Of a stretch of DNA of 38,606 nt, positions 1-5,541 are shown one piece after another (within the stretch, counting starts at the first letter, position 1; each line of letters opens with the position of its first letter). Source of the stretch: Acidobacterium sp. (GTDB taxonomy: Bacteria; Acidobacteriota; Terriglobia; Terriglobales; Acidobacteriaceae); assembly GCA_003131625.1 (NCBI GenBank), contig PKVY01000081.1, forward strand, positions 186,053 to 224,658, written 5' to 3'. Position numbers and translations under genes: made by a program. Below the pieces are notes generated by a model. It did not search any database and was not told the origin of the DNA. It was given only the letters and a program-made list of their open reading frames with translations.

Positions 1-1
1 G

Positions 2-1018
2 GAATGGGGCAAAGTCCTGGTGCTGGCCGTGGCTCTGGGCCTGGCGTTTCCGGCGTTCGGCGTCTCCTGCATGACCGAGTCGCAAATGAGCGACGCGCAG
101 CGGACCAACCTGCAGCAGTCAGCCCAGATGCTGGGCGATAACGTCAAAGCCGCCAATGCGGCGGCGGTGCGGACGCAGACCATCGCCGCGGTGGCGGCCC
201 AGTTCGACGGGATTGCCAATTCCATCCAGACCATCAACTCCTCGATTCAGCACGCGGCTCTGACCGTGGATGCGCTCTACCTCCTCGACGCCTCCGATCT
301 GAAGGCCGCCGAGGAAACGCAGTTCTTCTGCGGCGTTACCGGATCGCCGCTGACCGTGGAAATCACCATCCCCGCCCTGCCGCCCGGCAAGTATGCGCTC
401 GCGATTCTGCACGCCACCGGCGTCCAGCAGCCCCAGCAGCTTTCCCTGGTGCTCGAAAACGATCCGGCGGGGAGCCAGGACTGGAAGCTGGCTGGTTTCT
501 TCACCAGGCCCATGACCATGGGCGGCCATGACGGAGTTTGGTTCTGGACCCAGGCGCGCGATTATGCCGCGAAGAAGCAGCTGTGGGACGCATGGTTCTA
601 TTACCAGACTGCGCAGTACCTGCTCGATCCCGTCGATTTCATCAGCAGCCCCAACCTGCAGAAGCTGCAGCGGGAGGCCGAACAGGCCCGCCCCGATAAC
701 CTGCCGGGCTCGGACCCTCTGCACCTGAGCTCCGGAACGCAGACCTTCGACATCGTGAGCCTGCACACGGGCGAGCTGTCGAATCAGCTCGACCTGGTGG
801 TGACCTACAATGCCACGCCGAATCAGGATCCCGTCACGGCGCGGGCCCAGGTGACCGCCGTGATGCGGGGGCTGCTGCAGCAGCATCCCGAACTGCTGAC
901 CGCGTTTCACGGATTATGGGTCTACGCGGCGACGCCCGGCAATCAGAGTCCTTTTGCCCTGGAACTGCCCATGGGCCAGATTCAGAATTCCGTTCCCCCT
1001 CCCGGACAACACAGTTAA
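2..1018 (+). CDS. Exported protein of unknown function, 5' end outside the window
   Basis: The reading frame is open from the first bases of the window, so the true start probably lies upstream; a GTG at 20 is possible but would remove the Lys at the front of the hydrophobic stretch. What is visible is a signal-peptide-like segment (KVLVLAVALGLAFPAF) ending near a Cys (GVSC). That could be a lipoprotein cleavage site, although the -3 residue is Gly rather than Leu. It is followed by about 310 soluble residues. The first part after the signal is Ala/Gln/Asn-rich and probably helical; the rest has mixed strand-like character. I do not recognise a catalytic motif. The next gene is 37 nt downstream in the same direction with its own ribosome binding site. 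Probably a periplasmic or outer-envelope protein; no function assigned. Confidence 0.7.
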   Translation, partial: EWGKVLVLAVALGLAFPAFGVSCMTESQMSDAQRTNLQQSAQMLGDNVKAANAAAVRTQTIAAVAAQFDGIANSIQTINSSIQHAALTVDALYLLDASDLKAAEETQFFCGVTGSPLTVEITIPALPPGKYALAILHATGVQQPQQLSLVLENDPAGSQDWKLAGFFTRPMTMGGHDGVWFWTQARDYAAKKQLWDAWFYYQTAQYLLDPVDFISSPNLQKLQREAEQARPDNLPGSDPLHLSSGTQTFDIVSLHTGELSNQLDLVVTYNATPNQDPVTARAQVTAVMRGLLQQHPELLTAFHGLWVYAATPGNQSPFALELPMGQIQNSVPPPGQHS

Positions 1019-1055
1019 CCCTCCATAGCAAGGAAGGCAGGCAGGACAGACCGGC

Positions 1056-1703
1056 ATGGCCAGTCGAACGGAAAAGCCTCTCAGCGAAGTGATCGAGCAG
1101 CGGCGGGACACGCCCAGTTTTGACGGCAAACCCATTCCCGATGCCGATCTGAAGAAGATCCTTGAAGCCGGGCTGAACATGCCGAGCGGCTTCAACCTGC
1201 AGCCGTGGCGATTCGTCGTGGTGCGCACGCCGGAGCTTCGCCGCAAGCTGCGCGCCGCCTGCTTCAACCAGGCCAACGTCGAAGAAGCTTCTGTGGTCAT
1301 CGTCGCGTGCGGCGACAAAGACGGTTGGCGCAGCGACATGGAGGAGATGATCCGCATGGGCCAGGAGCGCGGCATGACGGAGAACTACGCCGAGTCGGTC
1401 CGCGTCATTATTCCGGAGATCATGGCCTCGCACCCGAACCTCACGGCGTGGCTCAATCGCCACGTCATGATCGCCTTCACAGCAATGATGCTCATGGCGG
1501 AGACGCTGGGCTACGACACCGCCTCCACCGAAGGCTTTGAGGCCGATAAGGTCTGCCTGGTGCTCAACCTGCCCATCAGTTATGAGGTCGTTTCGCTTCT
1601 CGGTATCGGCCGTCTCAAAGGTCCTGACAAATACAACGGTGGGCGCTTCAGCATGCAGCGGACCGTTTTTGACGGAGAGTACGGCAAGCCGATGAAGCTG
1701 TGA
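1056..1703 (+). CDS. Nitroreductase family protein
   Basis: A 215-residue protein of the FMN-dependent nitroreductase superfamily. It opens with the typical N-terminal core: a helix with ExxxxRRDTPSF (residues 11-21), then LKKILEAGLNMPSGFNLQPWRFVVV (about 33-57), in which PSGFNLQPW is the flavin-binding signature normally seen as PSaxNxQPW. Members of about 200 residues reduce nitro groups, quinones or enones with NAD(P)H and usually act as cytosolic homodimers; the substrate here cannot be read from sequence. Start ATG 1056 is preceded by an AAGGAAGG Shine-Dalgarno stretch. The gene is followed directly by heptanucleotide arrays (1706-1791). Family is firm, specific reaction is not. Confidence 0.88.
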   Translation: MASRTEKPLSEVIEQRRDTPSFDGKPIPDADLKKILEAGLNMPSGFNLQPWRFVVVRTPELRRKLRAACFNQANVEEASVVIVACGDKDGWRSDMEEMIRMGQERGMTENYAESVRVIIPEIMASHPNLTAWLNRHVMIAFTAMMLMAETLGYDTASTEGFEADKVCLVLNLPISYEVVSLLGIGRLKGPDKYNGGRFSMQRTVFDGEYGKPMKL

Positions 1704-1705
1704 AG

Positions 1706-1791
1706 AACAGGTGACAGGTTACAGGTGACAGGTGACAGGAGGCAGGGCGCAGTAGGTGCGCTGTAACCCGTCACCTGTTCCCTGTAACCTT
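1706..1791. repeat. Inverted pair of heptanucleotide arrays (locus 1)
   Basis: Six consecutive 7-nt words (aacaggt, gacaggt, tacaggt, gacaggt, gacagga, ggcaggg) fill 1706-1747. Four more (ctgtaac, ccgtcac, ctgttcc, ctgtaac) fill 1761-1788 in opposite polarity. The two arrays are largely complementary and could form a long hairpin with a short GC-rich loop. The right array ends about 10 nt before the Nudix start codon. The period is exactly 7 throughout while the letters drift. Confidence 0.85.
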
Positions 1792-1797
1792 GCTTCT

Positions 1798-2235
1798 GTG
1801 AAGCGCGAATATCCGGATGCTCCCATTGCCGGCGTGGGCGCGGTCATCGTGCGCGACGGCCCCGATGGGGAGAAGCAGGTGCTGCTGATCCGCCGCGGTC
1901 AGGAGCCATTGAAAGGCGAGTGGTCGCTGCCCGGCGGCGCGGTGGAACTGGGTGAGACTCTGGAAGCGGCGATCTGCAGGGAAGTCCTCGAGGAAACCGG
2001 ACTGGTCGTCGAGACCGTCGATGTGGTCCAGGCTTTCGATCGCATCTCACGGGACGCCGAGGGCCGGGTTCGCTACCACTATGTGCTCATCGATTTTCTC
2101 TGCCGCGTGGTGGGAGGCTCGCTGGCCTGCGCTTCGGATGCCCTCGAAGGCCGCTGGGTGACCGGGAACGAGCTGGAGGGATTGACGCCGCTCACCGTTG
2201 AGGTCATCCGCAAAGCCCTCGGCATGGCATCCTAG
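1798..2235 (+). CDS. Nudix hydrolase
   Basis: A 145-residue Nudix pyrophosphohydrolase counted from GTG 1798. A longer reading from GTG 1756 would translate the repeat array and is less likely. The Nudix box is complete at residues 47-69: GAVELGE, then seven residues, then REVLEETGL, matching G-x5-E-x7-REUxEExGU with all metal-binding glutamates. The N-terminal strand IAGVGAVIV and the small domain size resemble ADP-ribose/NADH or general nucleoside-diphosphate-linked pyrophosphatases, but the substrate is not readable. It lies 14 nt upstream of the alpha/beta hydrolase gene and is probably cotranscribed with it. There is no clear Shine-Dalgarno; TAACCT (1785-1790) inside the repeat is a weak -10 candidate 7 nt before the GTG. 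Confidence 0.88.
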   Translation: MKREYPDAPIAGVGAVIVRDGPDGEKQVLLIRRGQEPLKGEWSLPGGAVELGETLEAAICREVLEETGLVVETVDVVQAFDRISRDAEGRVRYHYVLIDFLCRVVGGSLACASDALEGRWVTGNELEGLTPLTVEVIRKALGMAS

Positions 2236-2249
2236 TTTCAGGGATCAGG

Positions 2250-3260
2250 ATGGCCAGCACCGCAACGCCGCCCCAGAAACGAACCCGACGCGCGTGGCGC
2301 TTGATTCGATGGGTGTTGCTGGGAATCCTTGCGCTGCTGGCGGCGCTGGTGGTCTTCGCGTTTCTGCGCCCGCTCACTGTTCTCATCGTCGCCACCCAAA
2401 CCCGGCTGCTCTTCGACGGCATTCACTCGGACTATACCGAGCTGCCCTTCGCCGGCGCGCCTCACGTGCGCGTTCACTACTACGCTGGCGGATCCGGGTC
2501 GCCGGTGGTGCTGGTGCATGGCCTCGGCGGCCGCGCCGAGGACTGGGCCGCTCTGATGCCGCAGCTCGTCCGGGATCATCACCGCGTCTATGCTCTCGAT
2601 CTGCCTGGCTACGGCCGCTCCGACTGGCCGGCGAACGCCGCCTACTCCATCCCTGAGCAGACGGCACTCGTCGAGGCTTTCCTCGACAACCGCCACCTGG
2701 CGCGCACCGATCTGGCCGGATGGTCGATGGGTGGATGGCTCGCCATGCGCCTCGCGCTCGATCAGCCGCAGCGGATCCGGCGGCTCGTGATCTTCGACAG
2801 CGCGGGCACTCGTTTCCCGCTAACCTGGGATACCTCGATCTTCGAGCCGGATACCCCGGCGAAGCTGCGCACCCTCGACGATCTGCTGATGGCGGGGCCG
2901 GCGCCCCACGTGCCCGCATTCATTCAGCGCGACATTTTCCGCTTCGTGGGACGCCACGGCTGGGTCGTCTGCCGCAACATGAATTCGCTGCTTACCGGCG
3001 CGGACCTGCTCGACGGCAAGCTCGGCGCGCTGCGGATGCCCATGCTGATCGTGTGGGGCAAGCAGGATCACCTCATTCCGGTCAGCGTGGGCGAACAGAT
3101 CCACCATGACGTGCCGCAGTCGGAATTTGTGGTGGTGGATGGCTGCGGCCATCTCGCTCCCGGCCAGTGCGCCGCGCAGGTGGGGCCGGTGTTCAAGGGT
3201 TTTCTCGACGAACCCTCGCCGATTGCCGGCCAGCAAGCGGAAATTCTGAAGAGGCCTTAG
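2250..3260 (+). CDS. Membrane-anchored alpha/beta-fold hydrolase
   Basis: A 336-residue serine hydrolase. Residues 10-20 are basic (KRTRRAWRLIR) and are followed by one hydrophobic segment (about 21-50), which implies an inner-membrane anchor with the catalytic domain outside the cytoplasm. The alpha/beta fold shows HGLGG (90-94, oxyanion region), the nucleophile elbow GWSMGG with Ser159, an acid in WGKQDH (Asp273) and the C-terminal histidine in GCGHLAP (His301), so the triad is complete. The family includes esterases, lipases and C-C bond hydrolases; the substrate is not readable. Its last codons overlap, tail to tail, the small membrane protein gene on the opposite strand (3257-3625). Confidence 0.88.
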   Translation: MASTATPPQKRTRRAWRLIRWVLLGILALLAALVVFAFLRPLTVLIVATQTRLLFDGIHSDYTELPFAGAPHVRVHYYAGGSGSPVVLVHGLGGRAEDWAALMPQLVRDHHRVYALDLPGYGRSDWPANAAYSIPEQTALVEAFLDNRHLARTDLAGWSMGGWLAMRLALDQPQRIRRLVIFDSAGTRFPLTWDTSIFEPDTPAKLRTLDDLLMAGPAPHVPAFIQRDIFRFVGRHGWVVCRNMNSLLTGADLLDGKLGALRMPMLIVWGKQDHLIPVSVGEQIHHDVPQSEFVVVDGCGHLAPGQCAAQVGPVFKGFLDEPSPIAGQQAEILKRP

Positions 3261-3625
3261 CGCGGCGGCATCGACTGCCGCATCTGCTGCTGCAGCGAGT
3301 CGCAAAAATCCCGATACCGGCGCACATAGCGGAAATCCGCGAACAGCGTTGCAGCGGCAATCAGCAGACAGCCCAGGAGAAACAGGCGGGCGCGCCGATC
3401 CGGATAGCGTCCCATTTGGCGAAAGCAGATCGAGATCAGGAACGCCGCCAGCGTGGCCAGCACCGTGAGCGGCGCCAGCGAACTGCACTGAATCGTAGCC
3501 GACCGCAGCATCAGCCACGCCGACGCCCCGGCGGTGATGAGCGCGATCGCTGCCGTGATGAGCAGGCGCGACCGCTTCGGGGGCGGCAACGGCTTTTTCT
3601 GTTCCTTGTTCCCTGTACCTTGCAC
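3257..3625 (-). CDS. Small predicted membrane protein, start inside a repeat
   Basis: The 122-residue reading frame has three hydrophobic stretches (about residues 20-42, 50-68 and 80-96) separated by short basic loops, ending in a soluble Gln/Arg-rich tail. I recognise no family. The first codons (GTG at 3625, then Gln-Gly-Thr-Gly-Asn-Lys) are read straight through a heptanucleotide array, so either the repeat was captured as coding sequence or the true start is internal; the next ATG, at about residue 39, would remove the first membrane segment. The gene is convergent with the alpha/beta hydrolase and shares 4 nt with it. Membrane pattern supports a real gene; start uncertain. Confidence 0.5.
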   Translation of the reverse strand: MQGTGNKEQKKPLPPPKRSRLLITAAIALITAGASAWLMLRSATIQCSSLAPLTVLATLAAFLISICFRQMGRYPDRRARLFLLGCLLIAAATLFADFRYVRRYRDFCDSLQQQMRQSMPPR

Positions 3626-3632
3626 GCTGTTC
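3598..3632. repeat. Heptanucleotide array (locus 2)
   Basis: Five 7-nt words in a row: tctgttc, cttgttc, cctgtac, cttgcac, gctgttc. The stretch TGTTCCCTGTACCTTGC is almost identical to TGTTCCCTGTAACCTTGC in the right array of locus 1, so these two loci share words as well as period. It overlaps the predicted first codons of the minus-strand membrane protein. Confidence 0.75.
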
Positions 3633-3637
3633 GCGAA

Positions 3638-3922
3638 CTATGAGGCCAGTTCGACTCTCTCCAGCTTGATGCGGTCGCGGCGAACATGGGCGAGATCGTA
3701 CTGCGCCTGCTGCACAAGCCAGCTCTCGGCGCTGCCGCCGAACACTCTCTCCAGGCGCACCGCCATTTCCGGCGAAATGCCGCGCTTTCCGTTGACCAAT
3801 TCGGAAAGCGTGTTGCGCGTGACTCCCAGCGCGGCCGCGGCGCCGGTAATGCTCAAACGCAGGGGCTCGATGCATTCCTCGAGAACAACTGTGCCGGGGT
3901 GCGGGGGTTTTTTCATCGGCAT
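3638..3922 (-). CDS. higA: HigA-type antitoxin, XRE family
   Basis: A 94-residue DNA-binding antitoxin of the HigA/VapI group. The N-terminus [19 protein letters not shown] is the hallmark lead-in, followed by a helix-turn-helix ([40 protein letters not shown], residues about 23-62) and the C-terminal helix containing [14 protein letters not shown]. HigA proteins bind and neutralise the HigB mRNA interferase and repress their own promoter. It lies 15 nt downstream of the toxin gene, in the toxin-first order typical of higBA, with a GGAGA ribosome site about 8 nt before the ATG. Length and motifs are normal, so it is probably functional. Confidence 0.9.
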   Translation of the reverse strand: MPMKKPPHPGTVVLEECIEPLRLSITGAAAALGVTRNTLSELVNGKRGISPEMAVRLERVFGGSAESWLVQQAQYDLAHVRRDRIKLERVELAS

Positions 3923-3937
3923 GGGACAGTCTCCGTA

Positions 3938-4216
3938 TTAGTGGTAGTCGACGTAATCAACATCGTTCGCACCTCCCTCGTCAAAGCGGAATATGACTCG
4001 CCAGTTGGCGCGAACGGTCACGGCGTAAAAACCCTTCAACTCGCCTTTCAGCGGGTGAAGCCGGAACCCCGGCAAATCCATGTCCGCAGCAGCACGGGCC
4101 GCATCAAGCCTTGCCAGGATGTTACGCAGCTTGCTGACGTGATCGGCGTTAACGCCGCTCGGATCATCGTCCTGATACAGACGCCTGAGTCCTTTGTGAC
4201 GTATCGACCGGATCAT
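3938..4216 (-). CDS. higB: HigB-type toxin, RelE/HigB superfamily
   Basis: A 92-residue toxin of the HigB (host inhibition of growth) family, ribosome-dependent mRNA endonucleases with the RelE fold. Family features are the opening IRSIRHKGLRRLY, the central LRNILARLDAARAAADMDLPGFRLHPLKGELKGFYAVTV and the final strands NWRVIFRF plus DVDYVDYH; the basic Arg/Lys/His residues that cut mRNA lie in this C-terminal half. Its ATG is only 5 nt after a strong promoter -10 box, so the message is probably leaderless. Full length with no disruption. The partner antitoxin follows directly. Confidence 0.9.
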   Translation of the reverse strand: MIRSIRHKGLRRLYQDDDPSGVNADHVSKLRNILARLDAARAAADMDLPGFRLHPLKGELKGFYAVTVRANWRVIFRFDEGGANDVDYVDYH

Positions 4217-4250
4217 GGCCGACTGTAACCTGTCACGTGGCGGATGTCAA
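4217..4250 (-). promoter_or_regulatory. higBA promoter, sigma-70 type, apparently leaderless
   Basis: Read on the minus strand: TTGACA (4250-4245), a 17-nt spacer, TACAGT (4227-4222), then five bases and the ATG of higB at 4216. This is the clearest full promoter in the window. A start about 7 nt after the -10 box falls at or next to the A of the ATG. The plus-strand words ctgtaac and ctgtcac (4223-4236) are the same 7-nt words seen in the arrays at 1706-1791, so the -10 box is built from repeat words. Short GTAAC/GTTAC arms at 4225-4229 and 4252-4256 could be part of a HigA operator, which is a guess. Confidence 0.7.
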
Positions 4251-4307
4251 TGTTACGAAAGCGGGTTTGAACGAGTTCGCTGTTCCCGGTCCGCTACGCC
4301 GTGTCGT

Positions 4308-4973
4308 TCAGAATCCGCCCTTCCCGATGTCCATATTCGCCGGCAGGGGATTGCGTTCGTCGATGTACTCTTCGATGGTTTTGTCGAGAATCCCTCTGGC
4401 GGCCAGGATGAACTCGATTGCGTCGCGCGCTGCGCCGTGCCCGCCTCCATGCGGTGTCACGTAATGCGCTTCGGACTTCACATTCTCCCGCGCGTTCGCG
4501 ACGGCCACGGCGAATCCGCACACCCGCATCACCGGCAGATCGATCACGTCATCGCCGACGTAACAGATTTCCTCGAGCCCGATCTGCTCCTTCTCCATGA
4601 TTTCGCGCACGGCTTTCATCTTGTACGCCTGGCCCATGTAGACGTACTCGAGGCGCAGATCGCGCGCCCGCAGCGCCACCGTCTCCGAGATGCGTTTGGT
4701 GACGATCGCGCACTTCATCCCGCCCAGCCGCGCCAGCGAGACGCCCGTCCCGTCGTGTGCGTTGAAGCCCTTCGCCTCCACCATGCTTTGCGACGAAATC
4801 GCGTAGCCGCCCTTGCTCTCCATCTCAGCCGCATGATCACCGGTGGTGGCGCCTGGTGCCGGCGCGGGAAAAAGCCAGATGCCGCCGTCGGTCAGCACCC
4901 CATCGACGTCGAAGATGATCAGCTTGATGCGGCGCGCGCGATCCTCGGCGCTTAGAGAAGAGGACGAACCCAT
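4308..4973 (-). CDS. kdsC: 3-deoxy-D-manno-octulosonate 8-phosphate phosphatase, KdsC family
   Basis: HAD-superfamily C0-cap phosphatase of 221 residues that would release phosphate from KDO 8-phosphate in LPS inner-core synthesis. The first catalytic motif is FDVDGVLTDG with Asp22 as nucleophile and Asp24 as acid/base. KGFNAHDGTGV, the VTKR motif (about 91-94) and the metal-binding GDDVIDLPVM (140-149) follow, and the VTPHGGGHGAARDAIEFIL tail is typical of KdsC. It is longer than usual proteins of about 170-190 residues because about 30 residues (36-66, APAPGATTGDHAAEMESKGG and onward) interrupt the strand after motif 1. ATG 4973 follows a TACAAT box by 8 nt. The MsbA-type gene nearby on the other strand fits a local LPS theme. 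Confidence 0.9.
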   Translation of the reverse strand: MGSSSSLSAEDRARRIKLIIFDVDGVLTDGGIWLFPAPAPGATTGDHAAEMESKGGYAISSQSMVEAKGFNAHDGTGVSLARLGGMKCAIVTKRISETVALRARDLRLEYVYMGQAYKMKAVREIMEKEQIGLEEICYVGDDVIDLPVMRVCGFAVAVANARENVKSEAHYVTPHGGGHGAARDAIEFILAARGILDKTIEEYIDERNPLPANMDIGKGGF

Positions 4974-4993
4974 ATACCCGCATTGTATCGAGT
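4970..4993 (-). promoter_or_regulatory. Probable kdsC promoter element, near-copy of 5400-5423
   Basis: On the minus strand this reads ACTCGATACAATGCGGGTAT then ATG. TACAAT (4987-4982) is a good -10 hexamer and ends 8 nt before the kdsC start codon. No TTGACA-like box lies at 16-19 nt upstream. The same 24 nt recur with two changes at 5400-5423 before the next minus-strand gene, which argues for a shared element and not chance. Confidence 0.5.
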
Positions 4994-5056
4994 GCAGGAC
5001 GAGCGCTCGGCTCGAGTTCAGGAGCAGGTTCTGGAACTCCGCGCCGCCCGCCCCTA

Positions 5057-5389
5057 TCAGTCATCCTCGATCGGATCGGAATAGACGGCGATTCCGCCAT
5101 CCCTCTGCACGACCCCGTCGTAACAATTCCGCATGATCGCATCGTCGCTGTGGAATGGCTGCGCGACCTTCCTGAGTTGCCTGACTCGTGGTTCCTGCCA
5201 TCCGTAGGTTTTCAGCAGCGAAAAGACCTTGCCCTCCAGCTCGTCTTCAGAGCTGCGCACCATCACCAGCAACGGATACCGTGCGCCGCTCTGGTGCGCA
5301 GGATCGGAGCCGTCCGCCCGAGCTTCGCAGAGTGCAGCCCAGATGTCGGTGGCGCGCCCGTTGTTCCCGAAGAGCCTGCTCAATCGCAT
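5057..5389 (-). CDS. Hypothetical protein
   Basis: A 110-residue acidic soluble protein from ATG 5389; in-frame starts at 5413 and 5539 would give 118 or 160 residues, but they run through the promoter-like repeat and towards the msbA leader. I recognise no family. The visible pattern is a strand-like segment (RYPLLVMVRSS), a helix (EDELEGKVFSLLKTYGW), a second helix (VRQLRKVAQPFHSDDAIMRNCYDGVVQRD) and a strand ending in GGIAVYSDPIEDD. No signal peptide or membrane segment. It lies about 80 nt upstream of kdsC on the same strand, behind a near-copy of the kdsC promoter element, so the two may be co-regulated. Confidence 0.55.
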   Translation of the reverse strand: MRLSRLFGNNGRATDIWAALCEARADGSDPAHQSGARYPLLVMVRSSEDELEGKVFSLLKTYGWQEPRVRQLRKVAQPFHSDDAIMRNCYDGVVQRDGGIAVYSDPIEDD

Positions 5390-5399
5390 CGGATGAAGA

Positions 5400-5423
5400 C
5401 CATCTACCCGCATTGTAACGAGT
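5400..5423 (-). promoter_or_regulatory. Promoter-like element, near-copy of 4970-4993
   Basis: Minus-strand reading ACTCGTTACAATGCGGGTAG then ATGG matches the kdsC upstream element at 22 of 24 positions. TACAAT (5417-5412) would serve as the -10 box. Unlike in kdsC, the ATG at 5403 at the equivalent place is out of frame with the following gene and opens only a seven-codon ORF, so translation more likely begins at ATG 5389. Confidence 0.45.
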
Positions 5424-5490
5424 ACCGCAGGTTGTTCCGGCTGGTAACCCCCGGGTCGAACAAGAAGCGGCTGCCGCCTATATCGCCCTG

Positions 5491-5496
5491 TAAAAT
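5491..5496 (+). promoter_or_regulatory. Candidate -10 box for the msbA operon
   Basis: TAAAAT lies 6 nt before the ATG of a 12-codon leader ORF (5503) and 41 nt before the exporter start (5538). No convincing -35 box lies at 16-19 nt upstream. The -10 to ATG spacing of 6 nt equals that at coaBC and mazG. Confidence 0.4.
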
Positions 5497-5502
5497 AGGC
5501 AA

Positions 5503-5541
5503 ATGCCTTTGTTTCCCTGGCCGGGAGCCCTCGCCGCATGA
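5503..5541 (+). CDS. Candidate 12-residue leader ORF overlapping the msbA start
   Basis: ATG 5503 opens the peptide MPLFPWPGALAA, whose TGA stop (5539-5541) overlaps the exporter's start codon region ATGATG (5538-5543). The overlap provides ATGA with the first ATG and TGATG with the second, both classic translational-coupling arrangements. The ATG is 6 nt after a TAAAAT box, so the leader would be the first codon set of a leaderless message. The peptide contains three prolines, which could slow ribosomes. Its short length means chance cannot be excluded. Confidence 0.35.
   Translation: MPLFPWPGALAA

Noticed and set aside
1706..1791. CRISPR array
   Set aside because: The units are 7 nt and contiguous, with no spacers, and no cas genes are in the window.
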